Both the position numbers and the translations under genes were made by a program. 64,000 nucleotides of DNA from NCBI GenBank assembly GCA_002118135.1, contig BDIU01000179.1, positions 124,001 through 188,000 of the forward strand, in the 5' to 3' direction. The notes beneath the pieces are model-generated. The model worked only from the letters and a program-made list of their open reading frames with translations. It did no database searches and had not been told where the DNA came from. Positions 25,101 through 35,877 of the stretch are shown piece by piece; within the stretch, counting starts at the first letter, position 1; each line of letters begins with the position of its first letter. This DNA comes from Trebouxia sp. TZW2008. Its lineage: Eukaryota > Chlorophyta > Trebouxiophyceae > Trebouxiales > Trebouxiaceae.

Positions 25101-28100
25101 TCACATTTTATGCCACTACATTGATGCTTGGAGGATCTGTCTAGCATTGTCAACAGCAAGATATGGAACCATCAATGGACTGCTGCCCCGCAATGTCCTG
25201 GCGGTTCTGCATTTTGCTGCTGATGCTGTTTGATTGTGCCTAGCATCTTTGACCAATAAAAGCCTCCTGTGGGTGTTCCTTCCCTGTCATGCTGTTACAA
25301 TGATGCGTTGAGGGTTTCTCCAACAGTGTCAACAGCAAGATATGGAATCATCAATGAAGATTGTTGCCCAGCAATCTCCTCATTGTTGATTATCCATTAA
25401 TTAAGAATCCAACAGTGTAAGCAGCAATGAACGGTACACCTGATGGGTTGCGAGGCGACAACCCCTCAGAGAAAGTGTACCTTGCCGCTTACGCTGTTTG
25501 GACAACTCACTGACTGTGCCAGCAGTGAGAGCTACCATTGAATCTGTCTTGCCTTTCATGCTGCTGCGTTGATGACCTGAGGATTTGTCCAACAGCGTAA
25601 GCAGCAAGGTCAGGTTTTACAGATGGATTGTCAGGCATCAATCTCTCGATAGTCCCTGATCGAGCTGCCTATGTATTGAATTGATCCTTTCATCAATGCA
25701 GATTTCTGGTTCTGACTGTGCGGTGCATTTCATGCTGTTGGATCCGCTGTTTGACACCTCACGGCGCAGGCTTCTCTTGTCTCATCTGCTGTTTGACTGA
25801 TGCAGCGTGACTAATGCTGTACGCCTGATACAGTCTTGACGGATTGGCAAGTGGGGTTCAGCTGCGACTCTGATTGGTCATGGTCAAGAGAGGCTGCCTG
25901 ATTGACTCGTATAGCATGACTGATGCAGCACGCTGATGCAGCATGACTCATGCAGCATGACTAATGCAACATGGGAGAGGGGAATTTTAGGTGGGCGGCG
26001 CCGTGGCTGACTCATAGTGGTGGCTTGACCGCACAATCTGTATTTCATGCTGGTTGACTTATGCATTGTTCATGCTGCAGTATGGGGGAGAGGGGAAGTG
26101 GGGTAGGCGGCGCCCCAGGTGGCTCATGGTCGAGAGGGCTTATCTGCACAACCTGTGGAGGGCCAGCCAGGCTGCCCATAAGGGCTGGGCTACCCAAGAC
26201 AACCCTACAGTGCCCCTCAGTTGCATCCCCCCTATGCACAAGGTGGGCTCATGCAAAGTGCTACAGCATACACCCTTCACATGACTGATCTGCTGCCATT
26301 GCGTTGCTCTTCATTGCACGGCCCTTTCATCACACATCCTGTCGATGGCCAGCCAGGCGGGCCACAAGGGCTGGGCTACTCAAAACAGACCGTGACTGCC
26401 CCTCAGCTACATCTCGCCCATGCACAAGGTGGGTTCAAGCTTGCTTTTTCATGCACGCACTTTGGCACAGCATGCTGACCGTCCCCCCCCCTGTTCCTCT
26501 CCTGGACCCATGCACAAGGGCTGGGCTACCCAAGACAGCCCCTCAGTACCCCTCAGCTGCATTCCCTCATGCACAGGGTGGGCTGGTGCGACCTGGCATT
26601 ATGTGCATTCCCTGCATCTCCGCGTGTTGTCACCATTGTTAGCGTCGTTGTGCTTGCCGTTTGATGACAGCAACAACACTCCTGCATTCATCTATTGTCC
26701 TGGCTACATGCAATCGTCCTCATCACTTCAAAAGCACTGCATGCTCGTCATGACATGCAGGCGACAGTGCAGCAGCTGCTGTCCTTTAGCCTGCCTAGCT
26801 ACAAGGGGAGTTGCAGCACCTTCCTTCATTACCATCAGCACCATCGACATCAATATTGCGACTGTTCATTGTGGCATGCAGGTATTGGTGCAGCAGCTGT
26901 TACAATTTAGCCTTGACAGCTACAAGGGTGTGCGCAGTGCAGCCCTACTATAGCCCTAGAGGGCTGCTTGAACCAGTGCCCAGCCTGTGTCTGCATCATC
27001 ACCACTATCACTACATTTGTTAGGGCATGCAGGTGTTGGTGCAACAGCTGCTGCATTTCAGCCTTCACAGTTACAAGGGTGTGCAGCGCTACTAGCCCTA
27101 GAGTGCTGAGTGAAACACTATCCATCACACATCATGCACAACCTTCGTGAATGCATTCCCAATGACATGCAGGTGTTGGTCCAGCAGTTGCTGCGTTTCA
27201 GCCTGCACAGTTACAAGAGCATGCGCAGCGCTGTAGTAACAGCCCTTGAGGGCAGTGTGAACCAGGCCCCTGCTTACAGCATGCACAACCATCGTGACTA
27301 CATTTATTATGGCATGCAGGTGCTGGTGCAGCAGCTGCTACGTTTCAGCCTGCACAGTTACAAGGGTGTGCGCAGCGCAGCCGTGTTAGCTCTGGAGGGC
27401 TGTATGAAACAATACCCAGCCTATATCATGCAGATCCTGCCTGTGCCCCTAGCAGCCCTAGCCAAGCTGCCCCTGCCTGAGGCCAATTTTGAGCACGAGT
27501 CTCATGCGCTAAGTCCTGAGCTGCTGAGTCAGCTGAGTGGAGCCATGAGGGAAGCTGCTGGAAGTGGTGTGGTAGCTGCCAACTCGAAGGCAGATACGCT
27601 GTCAGCTGCAGGTATATTGTGCAACCTCATGCTTTTTCCTTTTGGACTTTTGACAATGTGGATTTTTCTGTTATCCTTGCAAGTGTTGGGTCCATGCCAA
27701 CACTGCTGGGGTGACTATTCAAAAAGACAGTCACACTATGAGCTGCAGGTAAGTTCTCATGGATCTCAGTCAACCCCTACCTTTGTTGCGCCCTCTTTTG
27801 CTTCAAAACCTATCACTGTGGTGCATGCTCCAAAACCTATCACTGTGGTGTATGAGGGTTTGTTTGATTGCAGATGCAGCAAGGAAGACAGTACTGTGCA
27901 TGGAGCCACGTCCCTATTGCCTACACAGTCACGGTTCAGGGCATCCTCCAGGGCTGTCTGCAGACTGCCCTGAATTCTGTCAGCCTCTGCACCTGCCACG
28001 TGTCTAGACAGCCTCTGCATCTGCCTTGTGTCTAAACAGCTACTGCTGAGACAACTCACAATCATGTTTTTTGTTGCAGCTGCTGCAAAAGGAGACAGCA

Positions 28101-31100
28101 TTGTGCATGGAGCCACCTCCCTGCTGCCGGCTCAGTCCCTGTTCAGGGCAGTCTCCAGACAGCCCTTAACGCTAACAGCCTCAGCAGCGGTCACTTCTCT
28201 AAGCAGCTACTGCTGAGACAAATCTGAATCAGTCTGTACTTTTGCAGATGCAGCAAAGGAAGACAGCATAGTCCATGGAGCTACCTCCCTGCTGCGCGCA
28301 CAGTCCCTGTTCAGGGCGGTTTCCAGACAGCCTTCAGCCCTGGCAGGGCTGGTAGCAGGGCTTATGGCTGGCAGCCGCTATAACAGCCCTCAAGCACAGC
28401 AATCAATTCTGGAGTGCTACCTGCTGTTTGCCCTGCGCTTCATCAGACCGCCTCAACTGGCTGTCACTCAGGTAGCCGTCCTTGTTCTTGCTGTTAATGC
28501 TGTCATTGGTGATTGTCCGTACTGGATACCGAAGGTAGTATCACTGCGTGTTGAAACAGCCCTCAGGCCCAGGAATTGTTTCTGGAGTGCTACCTGCTGT
28601 TTGCCCTGCGCTTCATCAGGCCACCACAGTTGGTCTATGGCGCAAGCATCTGCCTTGGTGTTGTTGTTATTGTTGAAATGGAATTTGAAGGTAGCGACAG
28701 CGCATATCACCTGCTTCATCAGCCCGCCTCAACTGGCACTTGTCCAGGTGAAGTATATGCACTGCACTGTGCTGTCTTGTTTCCATTGGTGGGATCCAAA
28801 CCTGTGGTGGGTCACAAACTGCAGTGGTTACAGTAAGCCACCTCTGTCAGGCGCCATGTCTAGTGGAACAGATGCATATTAGCTGACAGTATTTTTTGCT
28901 GCAGGCAACAGGCGGCCAGTACCCAGAACCCATCCAGAGGATGTTTGAGGACCTGTTACATGTGGTAGGGCCAGGTCAGATGCACTGGCGATACAGCCTC
29001 AGGGCAGATGCCCTGCTGCTGGTCATGCTGCCCCCTGCAGATGCTCAGGCAGCTGCCCTGCTGACTCAGCATTACCTGAGGCTGGTGGTGAGTCAGCTGC
29101 TGAGTCAGCGCTCGCTGGGTCTGACTGGGCTGCTATATCTGCTGAGGCAGGATGCTGCATGGGCTAAGGTAAGCAGCAGAACAGCTGTCTCCTCACTCAT
29201 GTTCGTTGTTCTGTCATGTCACCATTGTGATGCCTCGTGAGTTGCTTCAAGCATACTTCCCAGCCTCCGTTTGCCCACTGCCCTAGGGCTCCTTGCTGAT
29301 GCCCTGAGTGCGAAGCCCCTGAATATGTCACGCATGGCCCATCCTGTGTCATGCATGTCACAATCTGTCGACCATCATGGTCTTCCATTGACATGTGCTG
29401 GACCCTGAAGCTGGCAGAGTCATGTTAGCCTTTGCCAAATGCAAGGACCTATCAATGACGTCATTAAAGGAGAGGTAATGAAAGCTCTTGTTTTGCACAA
29501 TTATGGCTCAAAGACATTGTGAAGGTGATGTTGCAATGCATGACATGAACATGCAATTTGCTGATGCATGCAGGGGCCTATCAAGGAGGCTATCAAGGCT
29601 GAGGTGGTGAAAGCCTTCCAGTCACAAGCCAACTTTGGCAAGGCCTTGTTGGAACACATGGCCCATGCCCACCCTCAACCTGGAGCCGCCAGCGAAGGCT
29701 CAGCTCAAAGGTCTGAACCTTCCCACATTTTGCCTGTTTAGGCTTGGTTGCTCTGACTGTTGCTCTTTATACCAGATGTTGTGCACCAGGCGCCAAGCTA
29801 AGTGCAGACTTCTTGCTCCACCAATTTGGAGCTGTCAGTGAGGGCTTCGCCAGGAAGTAGCAGCCCCTCCTTTCTAGGCTCAGCTGCACCCACCCCCCCA
29901 CCAACCCACCCAACCACCCTGCCTCCCACCCAGCCTCCCACCCTCCCTCCCCAATTGTCTCACAGCGGCAGCTTGGTATTGGGGTGTGCTGAGCATTCAA
30001 GCAGGCACACAGCTACATTTGAGTGGAGAGCAATCACGTGCTTCTATTGTGTGCAATCAAATGCAGAAGTTCATGAGCATGTCACAGGACTGCTCCTGTG
30101 ACATGGTGGTCAAGGCTGTCAGCGGCAGCTCTGACCGCTTGAGGAATTGTCACTTAAATGAAATGAGCACTTTATGCCAACTACACTCCTGTTCATTGTA
30201 CAATGAGCGCATGTGCTCCCTTTGCTGTGCAGTCAGATGCAGAAGTTCACGAGCATGTCAAGAGATGACTTGGTGGTCAAGGCTCTCAGTGGTAGCTTTG
30301 ACAAGCGGCGATTGTGCATTGAGGAACCATTTCTGAATCTGACGGCTGACTCAAGTGAGCGTGTTTCCTGTGACTGCAGTCAGATGCAGAAGTTTATGAG
30401 CATGTCAAGGGATGACTTGGTGGTGAAAGCGCTCAGTGGCAGCTTTGACAAGTGGCGTGAGTGGCCGTACTGTGTGGGCAGCCCTGACAGCATCAAGGAC
30501 CAGGGTTTCATGCCTCGCCAAGCCCGTGCTGTCCTAGCCCTAGCAGGTGGACACCATTCATAACTGCATTCATGGGATATCGACTTGCGTTTTGCGGATT
30601 TGACATCCATTTTGGCCAGCACCTTACTGTATTACATGGGCAGGCCTAATGGCATTAAGGACCAGGGTGTCATACAGCATCAAGGCTGTGCTGCCCCAGC
30701 TCTGGCAGGTCACAACACGCCACATCTGCATTGATGCATTTGCCTGATTCTGACAGACTTACTGTTGATTGTGGTCGACATTGTAACTTTTCCAATAGAA
30801 AGCCCTGCAGTATGCTCATGATGAAGATAGAGCGCTCTTAATCTTTGCATCACGCCCAGTGCAAAACCTGTTTCAGCCAGAGTTTGGTCAAGACATGTAT
30901 GCTGTGCAGAGACTGCCCCTGAGGAGACTCTACCAGCCCCTGCAAGGGCCATTGCAAGAAGGCCTACAGCACGCAGTGTGAGGAGAGAGCGCACTAGGCA
31001 ACCAGAAAGTTGCAGCAAAAGTGAGAAACATGCCTGCTGAATTGGGAGTTGACCAACAGAATTGATGTGTGTTGTGCAGAGACTGCCCCTGAGGAGACTC

Positions 31101-34100
31101 TAGCAGCCCTGCAAGGGCCATTGCAAGAAGCCCTGCAGCATGCTCAGGACGAAGACAGAGCACGCACCTCTGCTGCTGCTGAAGCCCTTTCAGGCTTGGT
31201 CGCTTGCAGTCACGCACATACATCAGGTCAGACTCAGCATCAATTTTCCTGCAATTGTAGAGCTGCTTAGAAATGTCTGGCTTAGTGACTAGTGGTCATG
31301 CTCTTGCATCAGGTCAGGCGCTGAAGCCTTTCTAGGCTTGGTTGCTTGCATCTTGCACATACATCAGGTCAGACTCAGCATCAATTTCCCTACAATTGCA
31401 GAGTTGCTTGAGCTCGGTCTGGTTTTGTGACTAGCGGTCATGCTTGTGCTTGCTCATTTCATCATCATCACGAGTACATAAATCATGACAGGGAATGACA
31501 ATTTCTTGGTCAAGCATGCTACAAACATGATCTGTACCATGTGATGCAGGGCCAAATGGCAGTGCCTGGGACAAGTGGATGAAGGCCGCTTTCCAGACAT
31601 CCCTTGCAGGAGCCCCTCTGGACCTGGCAGAGGTGTGGGCAGTAGCAGGGCGCTTTGCCATAAACGCCCTAGCTTATTCAAACCCTAAGGGCATGGATGC
31701 AGTGCTGCAGCTCATCATACAGCAGCCACCTTCAGGTATGAATAAAGCTTTGCTCTTGCTGTACTCCTCTTCCTCAGGACAAATTCTGTCACTCGCTTTT
31801 CTTCTTCATGGCAGAGATATGTCAACTGTGGTTCCCATCATCTGCAATGGTCAAGACGCTCAAGTATGCTGGTCAGTGCTTAGAAGAGCTCAGCGCTTTA
31901 GGCATCACAGGCACTGATGACACCATCGCGAGTTGCCAAGGCAGCTGGCCGGCTTTTGCCTGTATCCATGGCTGTTGTCTGTGTGTACAGGGTCCCCATC
32001 ATCTGCAATGGTCAAGAGGCTCAAGTACATTGGGCAGTGCCTAGAAGAGCTCAGCGCTCTAGGCATCACAGGCACTGATGACACCAACCCGAGTCATCAG
32101 GCTGAGCTCAGCTCAGGTCGCCAAGTCATGCTCAGGCCAGTGGTGAGCGCTGAGGCGGTGCAGGTGGGCAGGAAGTTCCAAGGGCAGTTCCTGCGTGAGC
32201 TGCCTGGACTGATGGGGCAGCCTGGAGAAGCCCTCAGGCACCATTTGGCATGGTGAGCAAAAGTGCTTCCGTTCAAAATGACTGCACAGCGTCTTCCTTT
32301 TCGTTGCATTTATTTCCCAGAAACTTTTCAGGAGTACCAATGCAGTCAGCACCTAGTCTTGGATTCCCAACTTCACTGTTCTTGTACTGTCCTTATACTA
32401 GCTATTCTTGAAGCTGAGAGTACCAAAGTGCACTTGCAATGCTTACATATAACAAATAGGAACACAAGATTATGGCTCTGTATGCCGGCTCACATAGAGA
32501 ACCAGTATATGTGGTGGCATGTGTTGTGACCAACACTGCCTTTCGCATTCAGAAACGCCTGTTATAATCATGGTTGAAGCCATCAAGCGACTGTCTACAC
32601 ATACCTTGGTCATCCATTGGCAACAAAATCCAGATCATGCAAAGCCAGATCATGCAAAGCCCAGCTTGACGTCACCTCTTGAATCTCCACATCCCTTCAT
32701 TCCTATGAGCTGTTGCCCTTCAGCTGTGGCGCCAACACTGTGTGTCTCCCCGCTATGGCAATCACCTTGCTCACCACGCCAGCAATCATCCACACAACCA
32801 TTGGCCGTAAACAGAGACAGCTGAATTTATGACAGCAGGCGCTCCACTTCCCTTCATACAGCAGCGCCTTGACTGGTTTTGACCCTGTTGTCGCCCTTCA
32901 GGTGTGGCGCCATCCTGTGTGACTCCCTGCTATGGCAGGCACCTTGTGCGACACGGCATCAGTCATCTACACGATTACAGGCCATGGACACAGACGAGCT
33001 CAGCACTAAGTCAGCCACCTTACACTTGTCACCAGCACAACCACAGGCAACGGACATAGATCATGACAGCAATGCAGCGGCAGCACGGTCACATGCCATG
33101 GAAACAGACAGCTCCGGCGATAAGGAACGGCCCTTGTTAAGGCGGGATGTTGAGGCCTACTGTGATGTCATTGTGAATGGCATGAAGGTGATTGCAAGTA
33201 ACAAGTGTTATTCATGATGCTCATTGTTTTTGCTGTGATTGCATGTGGTTTGCAAGATATGCACTTCTGTGCGCTACTGCTCAAGCAGCATGTGCAAATA
33301 TAACATGATTTCCTGAAAACATCGTCAAGTGATCTCCCACCTGCAATTGTCTCTTCTGTTGGCTATGGAGCACTCATTGCTGCATTCTTGCAGAATGGCG
33401 TGAGTTGGGCACAGCGCTGTTGTCACTGCAGAATGTTGCAGTCATGACAGTACCAAGCTGTGCTGTCACTATTGATGCCATCATGAGGTTACAAGGGATG
33501 TACTGTTTGTAAAATGCCATATTTCTGTATGCTGAAGTTGCTGCTATGGCAATTGCAGGCAGGTGCCTTGGCGGTCGCACCAGATAGGGCTGGTGCAGGG
33601 GGGTCAGAGCCATCAACCCCCATTGCCCCTGCAGGACCCAACCCAATGGACAGTGACGAAGCAATACTCAGCTCAACGCTCAATACCTCAACTCAAAACT
33701 CAGAATCAGTCCCTCAGAGCTCAGCAACTCCTGCCTCAGAAGAGCCATCTCAGGCAGCTCAAGGCCCATCAGCGTCAGACTCAGCTTCAGATTATGTCAT
33801 GGTGGAAGCTGCTGCAGCAGGTGATGCTGGCGCTGCTCTGAACAAGTCAGGGGTGACTGGACCTTCAGGAGCAAATGAGTCAGGGGTGACTCAGCCTGAT
33901 GAGCAACAAGGAAGGGGTGTCGAAGGGGACATTGCAAATATGGGTTTTGCAGTGCAATTGGTGATACAAGGGCTCAGAAACGGGGCAGGGCCAACAATGA
34001 TGCCCCTGCTAGTCCGCCTTCTGCCCTACTTGCTCAAGACGCAGGTAGAATAGTTTTTTTGTATGATGACTGCATTGGACATGCACATCAACAACTTGAT

Positions 34101-35877
34101 GAATGGGTTGAACTGACCAGTCCAGTGAACGTACGACGTGATTCTACGAAAGTTAGTGAATTCCCTGCGCATGCTGATCTTCGAATACTGTTTGGGCTGC
34201 TTAATCAAGGGTCATCAAATAAACACTGCACAAGACTAGCAATCGTGCTGGCGTGTGTAATCATGATCACACTAATAGAGCGCATATGTTGTGATTGTGC
34301 AGGAGCTGCAAACTCCAGAGCTGCAACCCGTGGCCATGGAGTCCAAAGGAGCGCTGGCCCTCCTGAAGTACCTGCCCTTGCAGCCCCAAGTCGTCCCACA
34401 GGTGAAGCAACCTGTTTTCCTTCTTCCCCTTTTGTGTTTTCCTGCCTCTCTCTTGTGAATGTCTTCTTTTCTCTGTTCTTGCCATCTGTTTGGCTGCTTG
34501 GCTTGTTTAGTCTCGGTTCCTGCTGTACTCGCAGGTAATAGAGACCCTCAGCAGCTCAGCACACATTGAGCCTTGGGCAGCGCGCGCAGCAGGCTTAGTC
34601 TTTGCGCAGTACTTCTGGTTCCGCCACTGCTTCCTGTTGACTGCCCAGCAGGGGCAAGCCGTGCAGCAGCTGGTGGTCAGTATGCTGTGTGACCGGAAGC
34701 TGGAGGTGCAGAACCTCGCTGCGGCTTCCCTCTCAGGTCTGTTGCTTGATCGTTCAATCATTGTGTTATCTGTCATGTCCAATGCAGCTTTCCTTCAGCT
34801 GAAGTGGATGTGTTGAATGCAGGGCTGTTGAAGGGCACAACGCCTGCTCAGTTTGAGCAGCTACGACAGCATTTCCTGGGAAAGGTGAACGCAATGTTCC
34901 CGCCCAAGCAGCGCACGCGCCTCAGCTTAACCCCCAAAGGCAAGACTCACAGAAGTGTTTCATTGTTGAGAGCGTCAGTGCTCAATTAGTCCTCCACGCT
35001 CTCCCGGTCATGATGCTAGTTGTCCGTGTCTTTCATTAAGCCGTTTACATAAGCTGAAGCCCTTTTATATTGCCTTTGCAGACTCAGCAGCATCTATGCA
35101 TGAGCGGCATGCAGCCCTACTAGGCCTGAGGGCCTTTGTGCTGACCAGCCCCTATGATGTGCCTCCCTGGCTGCCTGATGTGCTCATGGCCCTTGTCAAA
35201 GCGGCCAACCAGCCAGCCCCAATCAAGAAGACTGTCAGGTGAGATCAAGCCTTGGTTTTGCTGTGCTAGGCAATCCAGTCATTTGTCAAAGTGCCTGTCA
35301 AGAGAGTGTGTCCATCCTGTGGCATGTGTGGATGGTCGGCATAGAGGTCACAGTCAGTCACAGCCAATGCTTTCCAAGCGCTTCTCGTTGCACAAGTTCA
35401 TATAGAGTTTCAATTTGCTGGCCAACAGCCCCTCATTGTACTCATCAGTTTTTGGGAATGTCTTGCCAGTCAGAAAGCAGAGGCGCTGCAGTTCCACAAC
35501 CAGCATGTGCTTGTTGTAGTGTGCATGATGATTGTAGACCGCAAAGAGCTCAAGCTGAGCAGTGAAAGAGTTTGGCAATTTGCAATGTGGCTGGCCCTTC
35601 CCTTAGGTGCATGCTCTGAACTGATGACAATTGCGATCAGACAGACACCATGCGCATGGCATATGTAATTTCGTCTGCATATATGTCGATTGTAATGTCA
35701 CAAGAGAGCTTATTTTTGTTGCCGCTTAGCCAAAGACATTGTGATGGCAGGAGCACTCTAGCAGAGTTCAGGAGAACTCATGAGGAAGCCGGCTTGACAG
35801 AAGTGAGGAAGCTGCTGACTCCTGACCAATGGGATGCAATTCAGGATGTGTCATCGCCAGCCTCGTACTTTGTCTGA
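13168..35877 (+). CDS. PSME4: Proteasome activator PA200/Blm10 (complete, 32 exons)
   Basis: PA200 is a large HEAT-like solenoid that caps the 20S proteasome and opens its gate without ATP. Thirty-two exons were joined with consistent phase, giving 6390 nt (2129 residues; plant and animal proteins are about 1820-1840, yeast Blm10 about 2140). Exons: 13168-13325, 13452-13554, 13645-13795, 14731-14805, 15331-15401, 16009-16183, 16713-16811, 18059-18386, 19306-19597, 20329-20424, 20838-20984, 21561-21692, 22140-22321, 22924-23164, 23569-23700, 24116-24808, 26081-26242, 27320-27611, 28248-28471, 28905-29168, 29574-29710, 30380-30546, 31080-31226, 31550-31735, 31991-32252, 32902-33187, 33559-34044, 34303-34401, 34535-34736, 34823-34939, 35082-35238, 35751-35877. 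Family landmarks are EQYFHPSNNGRW, KWHVPNSAEKKFA, RRRPRWLMVERAYLHNLW, SPYDVPPWLPDVL and EFRRTHEEAG. It ends SYFV, near the gate-opening Hb-Y-X tail but with Phe for Tyr. Two introns have GC donors (after 21692 and 34939). A possible algal poly(A) signal TGTAA follows at 35955. Confidence 0.93.
13859..14323 (-). mobile_element. LINE (non-LTR retrotransposon) C-terminal remnant
   Basis: Within PSME4 intron 3, on the opposite strand, an ORF of about 154 codons contains LQWLGHIARMSQDSLPCQ, then KGKPRDTWQSTVYKDI. This matches the familiar end of non-LTR retrotransposon polyproteins (WLGHxxRMxxxRLPxQ...GRPxxxWxxxVxxDL). The reverse-transcriptase core and any 5' end are absent, so it is a 5'-truncated fragment. 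Family assignment is by motif only. Confidence 0.65.
15470..15690 (+). repeat. Two degenerate copies of PSME4 exon 5 edge
   Basis: Downstream of exon 5 (15331-15401) the intron carries GAGGTCAAGCCATTACTGCA (about 15603-15622), matching exon sequence GAGATCAAGCCATCGCTGCA. It is followed by a block (TGCTTGAACTTTGCCCTGA) that also occurs near 15493. These look like tandem duplications of the exon 5 donor region that have since diverged. Confidence 0.6.
15893..15924. repeat. Short perfect inverted repeat
   Basis: GACATGTCCAGATG and CATCTGGACATGTC are exact inverse complements around a four-base loop (CGTC), inside PSME4 intron 5. A third related piece (TCTAGATGGACCCATGG) follows. No function is evident. 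Confidence 0.75.
17185..17470 (+). repeat. Two-copy tandem repeat in PSME4 intron 7
   Basis: The pyrimidine-rich intron 7 (16812-18058) contains a unit of about 175 bp repeated twice. Each begins TGCCTGC(C/G)TGCCCCATT and continues through TTGCTGTTGCTGCTG and on to ACATTCTT. It gives rise to a leucine-rich ORF at 17167-17520, which I regard as a by-product of the repeat. Confidence 0.55.
18745..19250 (+). repeat. Array of decayed copies of PSME4 exon 9 acceptor region
   Basis: The real exon 9 begins at 19306 with TGTCAG followed by GTGGAACAAGTACTTGGCC. At least four diverged copies precede it: near 18788 (ATGGAACAAGTAATTGGCCA), 18896 (GTCAGGTGGAACGATAATTTGGC), 19036 (GTCAGGTGGAAGAAGTGG) and 19178 (CAGGTGCCACAAGTATCTGACC). 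Three of them continue with CTCCCTGTGCAAGCACCTCA or similar, as the exon does. Spacing is about 110-140 bp. Confidence 0.8.
21426..21855 (+). repeat. Copies flanking PSME4 exon 12
   Basis: About 21432-21505 repeats the 5' half of exon 12 (GCAGTGGCAGGTGCAATGATGG against GCAGTGGCTGGTGCAATGATGG in the exon). About 21778-21842 repeats its 3' half (CTTCAGATTTTACTGCATCG) together with the GC-type donor (TTTAGGCAAGAC). The exon between them (21561-21692) is thus bracketed by its own partial copies. Confidence 0.8.
22005..22595 (+). repeat. Copies flanking PSME4 exon 13
   Basis: Before the exon, about 22045-22100 repeats its start (TCTAGGGTCGCTCTCCTTGT, then GTTGAGGAGTTACTTG). After it, about 22408-22471 repeats its end almost intact (GGCAACGCCACAACTGCACC, ending AGCATGTTCAG then GTTTGT). 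A third, more decayed end copy is at about 22535-22592. The second copy stays open in the exon frame (GNATTAPSAFFLLEG) with a usable donor, so it could act as an alternative 3' end. Confidence 0.8.
23405..23525 (+). repeat. Decayed copies of PSME4 exon 15 acceptor region
   Basis: Three short copies of the exon 15 start (GCAG-GTTCAGGAGACAACATTGGA at 23565) precede it: GCAGGCTCAGAAGACAGCC near 23412, GCAGACTCAGGAGAAAGCACTGG near 23462, and a poorer one near 23513. Spacing is about 50 bp. Confidence 0.6.
25115..25625 (+). repeat. Diverged tandem repeats in PSME4 intron 16
   Basis: GTCAACAGCAAGATATGGAA occurs near 25148 and 25327, with related GTAAGCAGCAA pieces near 25409 and 25596. Between them runs similar sequence mentioning CATGCTGTTAC/CATGCTGCTGCG. 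The intron (24809-26080) is otherwise without recognisable content. Confidence 0.5.
25970..26582 (+). repeat. Copies flanking PSME4 exon 17
   Basis: Exon 17 (26081-26242, the RRRPRW exon) is preceded at about 25972-26037 by a decayed copy of its 5' half (GGGAGAGGGGAATTTTAGGT, GGTGGCTTGACCGCACAATC). It is followed by two copies of its 3' half at about 26345-26430 and 26505-26582 (each with AAGGGCTGGGCTAC, CCCTCAGCT, ATGCACA(A/G)GGTGGG). The donor sequence is kept in both downstream copies. Confidence 0.8.
26755..27290 (+). repeat. Four-copy array of PSME4 exon 18 start
   Basis: The real exon 18 starts at 27320 after GGCATGCAG. Four copies precede it with equivalent starts at 26761, 26882, 27033 and 27173, a spacing of 121-151 bp. 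Each keeps an acceptor-like CATGCAG and the stretch CAGCAGCTGCT...TTCAGCCT...AGCTACAAGG or close variants. Copies 2 and 3 have stops or frame changes (CCTACTATAGCCC, GCTACTAGCCC). Copy 4 is open throughout. Confidence 0.85.
27870..28760 (+). repeat. Copies flanking PSME4 exon 19
   Basis: Two copies of the exon 19 start lie upstream at about 27873-27968 and 28078-28172 (GACAG(C/T)A..GTGCATGGAGCCAC..CCCT). Two copies of the exon 19 end lie downstream at about 28575-28640 (GGAGTGCTACCTGCTGTTTG) and 28715-28750 (CTTCATCAGCCCGCCTCAAC). The real exon is 28248-28471. Confidence 0.85.
29437..29480 (+). repeat. Decayed copy of PSME4 exon 21 start
   Basis: TGCAAGGACCTATCAATGACG followed by AGGAGAGGTAATGAAAGCTC resembles the exon start at 29570 (TGCAGGGGCCTATCAAGGAGG, AGGCTGAGGTGGTGAAAGCC), about 135 bp upstream of it. 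Confidence 0.65.
30050..30712 (+). repeat. Copies flanking PSME4 exon 22
   Basis: Upstream copies at about 30055-30135 and 30230-30312 repeat AGATGCAGAAGTTCATGAGC and the following GTGGTCAAGGCT..AGTGG..AGCT of exon 22 (30380-30546). A decayed copy of the exon end sits at about 30640-30712 (GGCATTAAGGACCAGGGTGT, ending CTCTGGCAGGTC). The copy at 30230 keeps an acceptor-like GTGCAG. Confidence 0.8.
30795..31405 (+). repeat. Copies flanking PSME4 exon 23
   Basis: About 30890-30967 repeats the start of exon 23 (31080-31226) almost exactly, including the acceptor (TGTGCAGAGACTGCCCCTGA). About 30798-30837 repeats its middle (GCCCTGCAGTATGCTCATGA). About 31320-31378 repeats its end and donor (TAGGCTTGGTTGCTTGCA, CACATACATCAGGTCAGACT). 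Confidence 0.8.
31818..31930 (+). repeat. Near-intact copy of PSME4 exon 25 start
   Basis: TTCCCATCATCTGCAATGGTC through GCATCACAGGCACTGATGAC repeats about 100 bases of exon 25 (31991-32252), about 160 bp upstream of it, with few mismatches. Confidence 0.85.
32690..32830 (+). repeat. Copy of PSME4 exon 26 start
   Basis: TGTTGCCCTTCAGCTGTGGC, then CTATGGCAATCACCTTGC and CACCACGCCAGCAATCATCC, repeat the region of the exon 26 acceptor (32892-32990). The copy carries an in-frame TGA shortly after and is decayed. Confidence 0.75.
35354..35578 (-). other. Coding-like ORF antisense in the last PSME4 intron
   Basis: A 74-codon open frame has unbiased, protein-like composition (VVELQRLCFLTGKTFPKTDE, LLASKLKLYMNLCNEKRL) and lies wholly inside PSME4 intron 31 (35239-35750). 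It is not a mirror of PSME4 exon sequence. I do not recognise it. It may be a fragment of a mobile element or of another gene. Confidence 0.3.
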
